This document shows, piece by piece, positions 7,211-14,758 of a DNA stretch of 24,125 bases (position 1 is the first letter of the stretch; the number at the start of each line of letters is the position of its first letter). The notes beneath the pieces were generated by a model. That model did no database searches. It was given only the letters and a program-made list of their open reading frames with translations, and was not told the DNA's origin. Position numbers and translations under genes: made by a program. Source of the stretch: Candidatus Woesearchaeota archaeon (lineage in GTDB: Archaea > Nanoarchaeota > Nanoarchaeia > Woesearchaeales > GW2011-AR4); assembly GCA_023259315.1 (NCBI GenBank), contig JAHFQL010000007.1:1-24125 (forward strand). The letters are read 5' to 3'.

Positions 7211-7230
7211 TAATTAAAAAATAAAAAAAA

Positions 7231-7653
7231 TTAAGGCCACAACGTTAATATTGAAGCCATAACAAGCAGATTTACAAGATGGTAAGCCACAAGGATAAAG
7301 TATAGCTTCCATGGCTTTCCTTCCCACAAAACCGTGCCTAATTGAACTGGCGCAAAGAATCCAACCCATGTCCAGAATCCTAGCTCCAATGCATCTGCAG
7401 CTGTCACCGCATTAAGATATTTGACGAAATGCGCAAGAACGAATGTAGTGACCAATGTTCCTATTACCATCAAAATCCAAGTTTTGGTACCCATCCCTTT
7501 TTTCTTCATATCATCCATTTTTTTCTTATCAAAACCCATCAACTGAGCCCATATTTTTCCAAACAACGGGCCATACCATACAAATCCCAGAACTATAGAT
7601 CCTATAGCCGCAACCAATACTGCTAAATAATTTATGCTAACTGCTGGTACCAT
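7231..7653 (-). CDS. DUF1761-like integral membrane protein
   Basis: This 140-residue membrane protein matches the DUF1761 pattern as I remember it: an N-terminal helix INYLAVLVAAIGSIVLGFVWYGPLFGKIW with the characteristic WYGPLFGK motif, a basic loop DKKKMDDMKKKG, then three more helices (about 58-76, 87-106 and 116-138). One of these carries GFWTWVGFFAP. Four transmembrane helices in total, with no known reaction. Unlike most genes here it has a clear ribosome-binding site (GGAGGG, about 7663-7668) nine bases before ATG, with an AT-rich promoter further upstream (about 7670-7690). That leadered, SD-led style and the family's mainly bacterial distribution would fit gene transfer, but this is inference. 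Confidence 0.75.
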   Translation of the reverse strand: MVPAVSINYLAVLVAAIGSIVLGFVWYGPLFGKIWAQLMGFDKKKMDDMKKKGMGTKTWILMVIGTLVTTFVLAHFVKYLNAVTAADALELGFWTWVGFFAPVQLGTVLWEGKPWKLYFILVAYHLVNLLVMASILTLWP

Positions 7654-7662
7654 TTTTTATCC

Positions 7663-7668
7663 CTCCAA
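7663..7668 (-). promoter_or_regulatory. Shine-Dalgarno site of the DUF1761-like gene
   Basis: GGAGGG on the minus strand about nine bases before the ATG; a strong SD in a window where most starts look leaderless. Confidence 0.6.
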
Positions 7669-7717
7669 TGATTATATTTAATATAAATAATTTCAATATT
7701 ATAAATATTTCGTTTGT

Positions 7718-9247
7718 TTAATGCTTAAACAATCTAATCCCAGTAAATACCATAGCAATTCCATTTTCATTAGCCGCTTGTATCACTTCCTCATCCCTTA
7801 TTGAACCTCCGGGCTGGATGATTGATGTAACTCCGGCTTTTGCAGCTTGGTCAACTCCATCCCTGAAAGGAAAGAAAGCATCCGAGCTCATCACACTGCC
7901 TTTTATTTTGTCTTCATTTTTCATTATTGCTATGTTTACGGCATCAACCCTTGACATCTGGCCTGCGCCAATTCCAACTGTGGTATCATCTTCCACAAAC
8001 ACAACAGAATTGGATTTGACGTGCTTGTTCACTTTCCATGCAAATATCAGCGATTTTAATTCCCCTCTTGTCGGCTTTCTTTTCGTGACAATTTTGAGCT
8101 TATTCTGGCTCAAATCAGTATGCGGCTCATTTTGCACGAGCAGGCCGCCTGTAACTTTCCTTAAATCAAATTTATTATCTAATTTTTTAACTATACCAGT
8201 TTCAAGCAATCTCAAATTTTTTTTCTCCTTCAGAATCTCCAAGGCATTTTTCTCGAATTTTGGGCAAATTACAGCTTCAATAAACAATGGCTTCATGTAT
8301 TCTGCGATTTTGGCATTGCAGTTCCTGTTCAATGCAACTATGCATCCAAATGCAGATTTTGGGTCTGCTTCATGCGCTCTTTTGTAGGCTTCTTCTATAC
8401 TGTTGGCAGAGGCAACACCGCTTGGGTTTGTGTGCTTAATAACAGCGGCAGTTGGCTTGTCAAACTCTTTCACTAATTCAAATGCCGCGTCAATATCGAG
8501 AATATTATTGTATGACAGCTCTTTTCCTTGGAGTTGCTTGGCAGTTGCAACATAACCTAGCTCGGTAAAAATATCCTTATAGAATGCAGCTGTCTGGTGC
8601 GGATTTTCACCATATCTCAAATCCTGTATTTTTCTGAATGTCAAATTCAATATTTTCGGGTACTCATTTTTTGTCAATACGTTAAAATACCAATTTATCA
8701 AAGAATCATAATGTGCTGTCATTTCAAATGCCTTTGCGGCAAGAGTCTGCCTGTATTCCTCGCTTATTTTTTTGGATTTTATTTTTTCTATCAAATCCTT
8801 GTAATCTGAAGTATCAACGACAACTAAAACATCATTGTGATTTTTTGCAGCAGCCCTAGCTAAAGAAGGGCCACCTATGTCTATATTCTCTACCACATCT
8901 TTTATCTTTTTTGTTTTTCTTATAGTTTCCTCAAAAGGATAAAAATTCACGGCAACCAAGTCGATTAACTCTATCTTCTGCTTTTTTAGCTCAACCATGT
9001 GTTTTTTATTTTTCCTGTCTGCAAGAATTCCACCTAAAATATTTGGATGAACTGACTTGACACGACCGTCAAGCATTTCCGGAAATTTTGTGACATCAGA
9101 AACATTAGCAACTTTTATTTTATTTTGTCCCAATAATTTGGCTGTGTTTCCAGTTGAGATTATTTTTATGCCTAGTTGGTCAAGCTCTTTAGCAAAATCA
9201 ACAATACCTTCTTTGTTTGATACCGATATCAATGCAGTCTTAATCAT
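7718..9247 (-). CDS. purH: bifunctional AICAR transformylase / IMP cyclohydrolase
   Basis: PurH carries out the last two steps of purine synthesis: formylation of AICAR with 10-formyl-tetrahydrofolate and ring closure to IMP. The 509 residues are full length. The N-terminal cyclohydrolase domain (about 1-190) shows STGNTAKLL 31-39, FPEMLDGRVKSVHP 55-68 and the VNFYPFEET region 100-108. The transformylase domain shows RYGENPHQ 211-218, the catalytic KH pair in IKHTNPSG (271-272), and SDAFFPFRDGVD 455-466. Many archaea use the unrelated PurP and PurO instead, so this bacterial-style fused enzyme is notable. Its start overlaps the preceding two-TM gene by 8 bases, placing it last in a purN-TM-purH operon. 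The formyl donor would come from FolD and GlyA encoded upstream on the same strand. Confidence 0.97.
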   Translation of the reverse strand: MIKTALISVSNKEGIVDFAKELDQLGIKIISTGNTAKLLGQNKIKVANVSDVTKFPEMLDGRVKSVHPNILGGILADRKNKKHMVELKKQKIELIDLVAVNFYPFEETIRKTKKIKDVVENIDIGGPSLARAAAKNHNDVLVVVDTSDYKDLIEKIKSKKISEEYRQTLAAKAFEMTAHYDSLINWYFNVLTKNEYPKILNLTFRKIQDLRYGENPHQTAAFYKDIFTELGYVATAKQLQGKELSYNNILDIDAAFELVKEFDKPTAAVIKHTNPSGVASANSIEEAYKRAHEADPKSAFGCIVALNRNCNAKIAEYMKPLFIEAVICPKFEKNALEILKEKKNLRLLETGIVKKLDNKFDLRKVTGGLLVQNEPHTDLSQNKLKIVTKRKPTRGELKSLIFAWKVNKHVKSNSVVFVEDDTTVGIGAGQMSRVDAVNIAIMKNEDKIKGSVMSSDAFFPFRDGVDQAAKAGVTSIIQPGGSIRDEEVIQAANENGIAMVFTGIRLFKH

Positions 9248-9641
9248 TTTGTTTTATTTTATCCCTTATAATTTTCGAAGTTGATCTGATTTTATCTATG
9301 CCCTTTTTATGCATGGCTTTTGTTAATTTTGTAGCGTTTTTAGGGATACTTTTGGCCTTATGGTAGGTCTTAGTAGCTGCATTTTTCACATCACTATGTA
9401 TTTTTCTGTGCATTGATTTTACTGTTTGCCATCCCACCATAAATATACCTGTAAAAAGAAGCATCCAGCTGAGTGTGTATAATGATAATCCAGTTATAAC
9501 GTAAACTGGCTCGTAGAATTTTATTATAAGGATTGCTTTACTGTAGATCCCTAATATAAAGCTTATTACAATTATTACAAAAGCTATTATTAACTTTTTG
9601 TCCTGATACCATTTGATTGCTTTTTCTTTTATGGTTTTCAT
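9240..9641 (-). CDS. unknown two-TM protein inside the purine operon
   Basis: I do not recognise this 133-residue protein. A short basic N-terminus (KTIKEKAIKWYQDKK) precedes two hydrophobic helices at about 17-40 (LIIAFVIIVISFILGIYSKA) and 45-70 (VYVITGLSLYTLSWMLLFTG). A strongly basic cytoplasmic-type tail of about 60 residues follows, rich in Lys, His and Thr (HRKIHSDVKNAATKTYHKAK). It starts 8 bases after the purN-like stop and ends overlapping the purH start by 8 bases, so translation is likely coupled. A membrane anchor or transport accessory for purine synthesis is possible; simple hitch-hiking is equally so. Confidence 0.7.
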   Translation of the reverse strand: MKTIKEKAIKWYQDKKLIIAFVIIVISFILGIYSKAILIIKFYEPVYVITGLSLYTLSWMLLFTGIFMVGWQTVKSMHRKIHSDVKNAATKTYHKAKSIPKNATKLTKAMHKKGIDKIRSTSKIIRDKIKQND

Positions 9642-9649
9642 TTGAATTA

Positions 9650-10255
9650 TTAAATTATGGAAACTTTATTATTTTTGACTTTTATTTTTCCCTTTTCGAA
9701 CAAGTCAATAGATTTGATTATTATTTCCTGCTCTGCTTTTTGCACTTTTTCTTTCAATGAGTCAACAGTTTCATCTTCGTTAATTTTAACTTCTTTCTGC
9801 AAAATAATCGGACCTGTGTCAGTACCATCATCAACAAAATGCAATGTTGCTCCTGTAACTTTTTCCTTGTTTTTCAAAACCTCTGCATGCACATCCAAGT
9901 CCATGAAGCCAGCATATTTCGGCAACAAGCTTGGATGAATATTTATGATTTTATTTTTGTACCTGCTTACAAACCACGGGCTTAAAATTTGCAAGTAACC
10001 TATCAATAAAATCAAATCAACTTTATGCTCGTCTAAAACTTTTGCAACTGCATTGTCAAAATCTTCCCTTGTTTTCGCTTTTTCAACAAAAACTGCTTTA
10101 ATTCCATGACTTTTTGCTCTTTCCAGAGCGTAAGCATCTTTTTTGTTTGAGATAAGCACAGAAATCTTTGCATTCAGTTTCTTGGCGTTTATAGCATCAA
10201 TTACAACCTGCATGTCTGTTGCTCTTGTCGACGCTAAAACACCAATATTAAGCAT
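9650..10255 (-). CDS. purN: PurN-like glycinamide ribonucleotide formyltransferase
   Basis: The protein transfers a formyl group from 10-formyl-tetrahydrofolate, by homology to GAR in purine synthesis. The catalytic triad of the family is visible: Asn105 and His107 in NIHPSLLPKYAG and Asp146 in HFVDDGTDTGPII. At 201 residues it is near the usual length. The N-terminal phosphate-binding loop is altered: the usual RGSN region reads STRATDMQ (about 9-16), so a relative acting on another substrate is possible. A GGGTGGAG ribosome-binding site lies immediately before ATG, with a TATA box (TTTAAATATA) about 35-45 bases upstream. It is the first gene of an apparent operon with the two-TM gene and purH. 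Family firm; exact substrate inferred. Confidence 0.88.
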   Translation of the reverse strand: MLNIGVLASTRATDMQVVIDAINAKKLNAKISVLISNKKDAYALERAKSHGIKAVFVEKAKTREDFDNAVAKVLDEHKVDLILLIGYLQILSPWFVSRYKNKIINIHPSLLPKYAGFMDLDVHAEVLKNKEKVTGATLHFVDDGTDTGPIILQKEVKINEDETVDSLKEKVQKAEQEIIIKSIDLFEKGKIKVKNNKVSII

Positions 10256-10287
10256 GCTCCACCCCTTGATTTTGAGATGGGATGACT

Positions 10288-10297
10288 ATATTTAAAG
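10288..10297 (-). promoter_or_regulatory. TATA box of the purN-purH operon
   Basis: CTTTAAATATA on the minus strand about 33-43 bases before the purN-like ATG, leaving a short leader that carries the GGGTGGAG site. Confidence 0.45.
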
Positions 10298-10307
10298 GTA
10301 TCGAAAA

Positions 10308-11003
10308 TCAATATCCTGCAAATTTCTCAATCTTAATATTTGACTGCGGCACATTCATTGATTTAAGCAATTGCGATAATCCATCAACCATTGCCGGCGG
10401 TCCACAAATGTAAAACGAAGTACTGTTTAAATCATCATAAAATTCCTTTATCATTTGTTCATCTATCCTTCCTTTTCTTCCGTTCCAAGTCGGATCGCCT
10501 GTTATTGTATTAATGACTTTCAAATTTGGATTTTGCTCCTGCCATAAATCCCATTCATTTTTATAACAAATTTCTTCTGGCGTCCTGTTTGAGTACAGCA
10601 AAGTCATTTTTATCAGCAGTTTTTTGTCTGTAGCATATTTAATCATGTTTCTGAAAGGAGTTATTCCAATTCCACCGCCAAGAAAGACGATATCCCTTGT
10701 ACTTTCATTCAGGACAAAAATTCCCATGGGGCCTTTTATCTTTATTTTATCGCCGACTTTAAGACTATTAAACTTCTGCTTGAAAGAAGAATTAGAAATT
10801 TTTGTTGAGAACAATAGGAAATTTTCTGTCGGTGACGAGGCTATTGACAATGAGCGTATGTCCTCATCATCGCCTGTTTCAAGCTCCATCATTGCATATT
10901 GGCCGGGCTTGTAGTCAAAATTGCTTTTTTCTAATTTAATGCTCTTTACAGTTGGAGTTTCCTGCTTTGTTTCAATGACCGGAAGTTCAAGAGTTGTAAC
11001 CAT
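10308..11003 (-). CDS. FAD/NAD(P)-binding reductase (ferredoxin-NADP reductase family)
   Basis: This 231-residue flavoprotein reductase has both domains of the family. The FAD domain (about 1-100) shows YKPGQYAMMEL, the flavin-binding RSLSIASSP (usually RxYS) and a phosphate-side segment IKGPMGIF. The NAD(P) domain shows FLGGGIGITPFRNMI, YSNRTPEEI and the family-typical FYICGPPAMVDGL, and the chain ends with an aromatic-containing EKFAGY. No 2Fe-2S domain is fused, so an electron partner such as ferredoxin or an oxygenase component must be separate. TATA-like ATTTATAAAT (11025-11034) lies 22-31 bases upstream of the ATG. It lies between folD and purN-like on the same strand, with its own promoter, so a role in the pathway is not implied. 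Confidence 0.88.
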   Translation of the reverse strand: MVTTLELPVIETKQETPTVKSIKLEKSNFDYKPGQYAMMELETGDDEDIRSLSIASSPTENFLLFSTKISNSSFKQKFNSLKVGDKIKIKGPMGIFVLNESTRDIVFLGGGIGITPFRNMIKYATDKKLLIKMTLLYSNRTPEEICYKNEWDLWQEQNPNLKVINTITGDPTWNGRKGRIDEQMIKEFYDDLNSTSFYICGPPAMVDGLSQLLKSMNVPQSNIKIEKFAGY

Positions 11004-11024
11004 TTTAGTTTTAGTGTTTTGTTG

Positions 11025-11034
11025 ATTTATAAAT
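11025..11034 (-). promoter_or_regulatory. TATA box of the flavin reductase gene
   Basis: ATTTATAAAT (self-complementary) 22-31 bases before the ATG at 11003 on the minus strand. Confidence 0.5.
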
Positions 11035-11068
11035 TTTTATGTAAGGAAATTATATTATAAAAGAAAAA

Positions 11069-11917
11069 TTATTTCAGCATCTTCTCAGCAAGTTCCATCG
11101 CCTTCAGCGTATTGTCCATCAGCATTGCCCTTGTCATGGGGCCAACGCCTCCTGGAACCGGAGTTATAAAACCCGCAACATCTTTCACAGAATCAAAATC
11201 AACATCACCAACCAGTTTATCACCAACTCTGTTTATTCCAACATCAATTACAACAGCAAATTCTTTTACCATGTTTTTTGTTATTAGATTTGGCTTTCCG
11301 ACTGCAACAACCAAAATGTCTGCTTTTTTTGTATGCTCTGCAAGGTTTTTTGTTCTTGAATGGCAAACTGTTACAGTTGCATTTTTTTCCAAAAGCATAA
11401 GGGCAGTTGGCTTACCAACTATATTGCTTCTGCCCATAACAACTGCATTTTTTCCTTCAATTTTTATGCCAGTTGATTCGATCAAGTGAATTGCAGCTCT
11501 TGCAGTTGCAGGCGCAATAAGAGTTTTTTCAGAAAGAAGATTTCCAAGATTCAAAGCTGTAAATCCATCAACATCTTTGTGCGGAAATATTGAATCAGTT
11601 ATCAATTTCTCATCAATATGCTTTGGCAGAGGCAGCTGCACCAAAACACCATGGATTTTCTGGTTATTGTTCAGTCCTTCAACTAAATTCAACAAGTCCA
11701 TTTCGCTTATATTTTCTTGCAGATTATGCCTTTCACAGTAAAATCCGGCTTCTTTTGAATCCTTTTCCTTGAAATTGACGTAAACTTCAGAAGCAGGATT
11801 TCTGCCGACCATGACCAAAGCCAATCCCGGCTTTTCTTTCATGTTCTTAACTTTTGATTTTATATTTTCCAGAATGCTTCTTGCAATTTTGTTACCATCG
11901 ATGATTTTGGCTGGCAT
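11069..11917 (-). CDS. folD: methylenetetrahydrofolate dehydrogenase / methenyl-THF cyclohydrolase
   Basis: FolD interconverts 5,10-methylene-THF and 10-formyl-THF with NAD(P), supplying formyl groups for PurN and PurH. The 282 residues are full length. Signatures are the substrate segment GRNPASEVYVNFKEKDSKE with the catalytic Lys, VQLPLPKHID, KDVDGFTALN, the second signature GRSNIVGKPTALMLL in the Rossmann fold, and PVPGGVGPMT near the end. A TATA box (TTTTAAATATTC, about 11937-11949) lies 20-32 bases upstream. It sits between the flavin reductase and the exported-protein gene on the same strand. Together with GlyA upstream it completes a folate one-carbon supply for purine synthesis, which is how most bacteria and some folate-using archaea do this. 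Confidence 0.97.
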   Translation of the reverse strand: MPAKIIDGNKIARSILENIKSKVKNMKEKPGLALVMVGRNPASEVYVNFKEKDSKEAGFYCERHNLQENISEMDLLNLVEGLNNNQKIHGVLVQLPLPKHIDEKLITDSIFPHKDVDGFTALNLGNLLSEKTLIAPATARAAIHLIESTGIKIEGKNAVVMGRSNIVGKPTALMLLEKNATVTVCHSRTKNLAEHTKKADILVVAVGKPNLITKNMVKEFAVVIDVGINRVGDKLVGDVDFDSVKDVAGFITPVPGGVGPMTRAMLMDNTLKAMELAEKMLK

Positions 11918-11996
11918 AATCTAAAAGACTTAGAATGAATATTTAAAATTATCTGTATTCAATTAATTGTTTGCCTGTAACTGCATATTTCTATTC

Positions 11997-12578
11997 TTAA
12001 CGTCCAGAAATTACATTTATCATACCAGTAACTAACTTATTAAGACTGGCATATCTATCATTACCGGGAGCTATTGCAATAGCACTATCAGACAGAGCTT
12101 TGGCATCAGCCGCTAAACTTTTGTATTCCAAAGGAACCTGATTTTTTGAAGCCATATTTCGAATTCTTAAATTTACCGAATAGCTATCACCACAAAATCC
12201 GCCATTTCCGCCTTTTGCTCGGCTTTCTGCAACGCAGTCTCTCGCAACGCTGGCATATAACTTAGTGCCTGTCGTGAACGCAAATTGGTGGTAAGCTTCT
12301 GCTTGCATTGATTTATTTGGAAGTTGAGAAATCCAATCCAATGAATACTTAATTAATTGTCTATTTATCTCGTTAACATCATTTATGTTAAATGATTGAA
12401 AAGTTTCATTCGCTTCATTAAACTTATCTAATGGATTATTTTGTTGTGGTAGGCTTCCGCTTTGAGTCGATGGAGTTATCAACTGATCCAAAGTATTCAT
12501 ACTTGGTGTCGCATGACTTAAAGAAGGAGCTAATGCAATGCCTCCTGTTGTTAGTAAAGCTGCAATTCTTTGATTCAT
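11997..12578 (-). CDS. exported protein of unknown function
   Basis: I do not recognise this 193-residue protein. It begins with a Sec signal peptide: a short basic start, hydrophobic core AALLTTGGIALAPSLS and a likely cleavage after SHA (residue 23). A Ser/Gln/Asn/Pro-rich linker follows (TPSTQSGSLPQQNNP). The rest looks helical, with Asn-rich and Ala-rich stretches, and a Cys pair (DCVAES and GFCGDS, about 15 residues apart) that could form a disulfide outside the cell. A TATA box (TTTATAAA, about 12602-12610) lies 24-32 bases before the ATG. It is between folD and glyA on the same strand but seems separately transcribed. Confidence 0.68.
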   Translation of the reverse strand: MNQRIAALLTTGGIALAPSLSHATPSMNTLDQLITPSTQSGSLPQQNNPLDKFNEANETFQSFNINDVNEINRQLIKYSLDWISQLPNKSMQAEAYHQFAFTTGTKLYASVARDCVAESRAKGGNGGFCGDSYSVNLRIRNMASKNQVPLEYKSLAADAKALSDSAIAIAPGNDRYASLNKLVTGMINVISGR

Positions 12579-12601
12579 AACTAATCTATAGTAATGCCCG
12601 C

Positions 12602-12610
12602 CTTTATAAA
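12602..12610 (-). promoter_or_regulatory. TATA box of the exported-protein gene
   Basis: ATTTATAAA on the minus strand, 24-32 bases before the ATG at 12578. Confidence 0.5.
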
Positions 12611-12688
12611 TCTTTTGTTTTTTACCATTTGATAGTAACTATAATTTACTTTATTTAAAGATTTTGTTGAGAATGTTATAAAACTTTG

Positions 12689-14035
12689 TTATCTCAACAC
12701 ATCAAATCCCGGATACAAAGGAAAATTCTTGCACAATTCAATGACGTTGTTTCTTATTTCATGGATTTTCTTGTTTTGTTTTATTTCTTCCCTGAATTGT
12801 TTCAAGTAATTGTTAATTTCTTTTTTGTCTTCTGGCAACTCGTATTTTTTGATTTCATGAATTACTTCAGAAATCCATTTTCCAATCATTTCCATTTCTT
12901 TTTCTTTCATTTCTCTTGTAGTTAATGATGGAGTTCCCATTCTTACACCGCTTGGGTAAAATGGTGAACTTGGGTCAGCTGGAATTGTGTTTTTGTTCAT
13001 TGTGATGTTTGCTTCATCCAAAGATTCTTGCGCGAAAATTCCTTTACCTTTTCCAAATGGGGTCAAATCAACAAGAATCATGTGATTGTCAGTTCCATTT
13101 GTGACTAATTTTATATTATTTTCCATTAATGATTTTGCCAAAGCCTTTGAATTCTTAACAATCTGCTGACAGTAAGTTTTGAATTCAGGTTTCATTGATT
13201 CTTCTAAAGCAACTGCAATTCCAGCTGTTGTGTGGTCGTGAGGCCCGCCTTGCAAACCCGGAAAAATTGCCCGATCAATCTTGTTTGCCAAATCTGGGTC
13301 TTTATCAAGGCCTTTTTGAGTAGCCATTATCATTCCTCCTCTTGGTCCTCTCAAGGTTTTGTGGGTTGTTGTTGTTATAATATGAGCGTAAGGAGCAGGA
13401 CTTTTATGCACGCCTGCAATTACAAGACCAGAAATATGTGCTATATCTGCTGCTAGATACGCACCGACGCTATCGGCAATCTTTCCCAGTTCTTCAAATG
13501 GAAATTCCCTGACGTAAGCTGTGGCTCCAACCCAAATTAATTTTGGCTTATTTTCTTCTGCCAATTTTTTTATTTCTTCCAAATTAAGATAGCCATCTTC
13601 TTTTACATGATAAGGAATGCTTTTGTATGCTTGTCCGGTAAAACTTGCTTTCCAACCATGAGTCAAGTGACCACCATCAGGCAGATTGTGTCCCATTATC
13701 ACGTCGCCAATTTTGCAGACAGCAACATAAACTGCAAGGTTAGCGGGGCTTCCAGAGTAAGGCTGGACATTTGCATGAGGAACATTGAAAGCTTTCTTTG
13801 CACGCTCAATTGCCAAATTTTCTATTTCATCAATGAACTGATTTCCCCCATAATACCTTTTTTTAGGATAACCCTCAGAATATTTATTTGTGAGAATGGA
13901 ACCCATTGCCTGCATCACAGCTTTGGAAACATTATTTTCAGAAGGAATCATCTCCAATCCGTGTTGCTGCCTGTCCAGCTCTTTTTTTAGAAGAGAATAA
14001 GTCTCGGGGTCAGTCTTTGAAATATCATTCATCAT
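12689..14035 (-). CDS. glyA: serine hydroxymethyltransferase
   Basis: GlyA is a PLP enzyme that converts serine and a pterin carrier to glycine and a methylene carrier, feeding FolD and purine synthesis. The PLP lysine is in TTTTHKTLRGPRGG (Lys226 with the start used here). Other signatures are MIPSENNVSKAV, TNKYSEGYPKKRYYGG, YSGSPANLAVY, the DIAHISGLV active-site strand and IFPGLQGGPHDH. Full length is 448 residues. I chose the ATG at 14035 over the GTG at 14050 because AGGTGG lies about 11 bases before it and the GTG overlaps that site; a TATAAAC box lies near 14073-14082. It is the first gene of the minus-strand one-carbon/purine group. Confidence 0.96.
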   Translation of the reverse strand: MMNDISKTDPETYSLLKKELDRQQHGLEMIPSENNVSKAVMQAMGSILTNKYSEGYPKKRYYGGNQFIDEIENLAIERAKKAFNVPHANVQPYSGSPANLAVYVAVCKIGDVIMGHNLPDGGHLTHGWKASFTGQAYKSIPYHVKEDGYLNLEEIKKLAEENKPKLIWVGATAYVREFPFEELGKIADSVGAYLAADIAHISGLVIAGVHKSPAPYAHIITTTTHKTLRGPRGGMIMATQKGLDKDPDLANKIDRAIFPGLQGGPHDHTTAGIAVALEESMKPEFKTYCQQIVKNSKALAKSLMENNIKLVTNGTDNHMILVDLTPFGKGKGIFAQESLDEANITMNKNTIPADPSSPFYPSGVRMGTPSLTTREMKEKEMEMIGKWISEVIHEIKKYELPEDKKEINNYLKQFREEIKQNKKIHEIRNNVIELCKNFPLYPGFDVLR

Positions 14036-14050
14036 TGAAATAAAAACCAC

Positions 14051-14233
14051 CTAAGAAAAAAGGAAATTTGTTTGTTTATATAGTTTTCTGGGAAAAATTT
14101 GTTATGCACAATTTTTTCTGCCATTTTTATCATTGACATCAAAAATTTCTCTAAGATAATTTTCAAAACCATCAAAGATTTGTGAAAACAAAAAGAATGT
14201 TAAAATATATTAAAATTAATTACAAATACTTTT
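14051..14233. other. spacer between glyA and eL41
   Basis: This AT-rich 183-bp stretch holds the glyA promoter (about 14073-14082). On the minus strand two short frames read moderately protein-like (one contains FDGFENYLREIFDVND, ending at a TAA near 14104), but none has a convincing start. I see no RNA gene. Confidence 0.35.
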
Positions 14234-14344
14234 TTATCCAGCCCTGTGCTGTTTTCTCAGTCTTCTCTCTTTTTTCATTCGCTTGCGCTGCCATTTCCAG
14301 CGCATCTGCTGCTTTTTCTTCCATCGACGAGAACTTCTTTTCAT
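14234..14344 (-). CDS. rpl41e: ribosomal protein eL41 (36 residues)
   Basis: This tiny, very basic protein is a component of the large ribosomal subunit that lies at the subunit interface. The sequence MKRSSRRWKKKQQMRWKW continues with Gln-Arg-Lys-Arg-Met, and its pattern (MRxKWxxKRMxxxxR) matches the L41e core, with the MKR..RxWKKK extension I recall from archaeal members. Start: TTTAAATA lies 23-30 bases before the ATG, ideal for a leaderless transcript. A second frame over the same bases (MEEKAADALEMAAQ...) is also open but lacks that promoter spacing. The gene is shorter than typical gene callers report, so it is easily missed. It is divergent from the tRNA cluster. Confidence 0.85.
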   Translation of the reverse strand: MKRSSRRWKKKQQMRWKWQRKRMKKERRLRKQHRAG

Positions 14345-14366
14345 ATAAAAAAGAATTTGATTTTGC

Positions 14367-14374
14367 TATTTAAA
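14367..14374 (-). promoter_or_regulatory. TATA box of eL41
   Basis: TTTAAATA on the minus strand, 23-30 bases before the eL41 ATG; it supports that reading frame. Confidence 0.55.
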
Positions 14375-14476
14375 GATGTCGAAATATACGATATATACAC
14401 TATAAGCAATAACTTTAAATATTCCAAATGTTAAGATAACCTATTTGTGATAGGATTATTTCTAAAATCCAAAACC

Positions 14477-14486
14477 TTTATAAATA
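14477..14486 (+). promoter_or_regulatory. TATA box upstream of the tRNA cluster
   Basis: TTTATAAATA preceded by AAAACC. Transcription would begin near 14508-14512, leaving about 85 bases before tRNA-Asp, so it may drive a longer precursor. Confidence 0.45.
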
Positions 14487-14614
14487 ACTACATTCTTCTG
14501 ATGTGAATGAAAATTAATCCTTCTTTAGACAAAAGACTATGATTTCATGGTTTAATTTGTTAGAGGGGATTGCTATGCCTTTTATACTCAGCTGCCCTGG
14601 TAGTGTAGCCTGGA

Positions 14615-14675
14615 TCAGTGTAAAAAGGCATCAACATAAATGCGCTAAAAACGCGCTATAGATTTGCTGCAGGAA
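14615..14675 (+). other. tRNA-Asp intron 1 (D-loop)
   Basis: 61 nt. Central helix CCTG (14609-14612) with CAGG (14670-14673); outer helix TAG/CTA (14606-14608 with 14676-14678); inner helix CAGT/GCTG; an internal GCGC/GCGC hairpin. Confidence 0.85.
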
Positions 14676-14694
14676 CTATCATGGAGCCCTGTCA

Positions 14695-14716
14695 TGCTTG
14701 ACTTGTCAACGCAGAA
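14695..14716 (+). other. tRNA-Asp intron 2 (37/38)
   Basis: 22 nt at the canonical site; central helix CTGT/GCAG, outer helix is the anticodon stem GAGCC/GGCTC, and TTGA/TCAA closes the intron hairpin. Confidence 0.85.
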
Positions 14717-14737
14717 CGGCTCCGACTCGGGTTCAAA

Positions 14738-14758
14738 TTTGCATTCAAGCGGTGAAAA
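14738..14758 (+). other. tRNA-Asp intron 3 (T-loop 59/60)
   Basis: 21 nt; outer T-stem CGGG/CCCG, central TTCA/TGAA, both bulges AA|T, inner TTGC/GCGG with a 6-nt loop. Confidence 0.85.

Larger units (their letters stand above)
14345..14593. other. divergent spacer between eL41 and the tRNA cluster
   Basis: It contains the eL41 TATA box (14367-14374, minus), a strong plus-strand TATA box TTTATAAATA (14477-14486) and TTTAATTT (14551-14558) about 35-43 bases before tRNA-Asp. I see no convincing coding frame; a box C/D RNA was looked for and not supported. Confidence 0.4.

Noticed and set aside
7818..8387. Long open frame (189 codons) opposite purH
   Set aside because: It is antisense to a well-conserved enzyme domain and its product shows no family pattern; openness follows from the codon bias of purH.
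14255..14329. Second open frame over the eL41 gene (MEEKAADALEMAAQ...)
   Set aside because: It is protein-like, but its ATG is about 40 bases from the TATA box and it does not match a family, while the other frame fits both promoter spacing and eL41.
14490..14590. Box C/D guide RNA between the strong TATA box and tRNA-Asp
   Set aside because: TGATGTGA and CTGA-like bits exist, but no C and D boxes lie at proper spacing near both ends.
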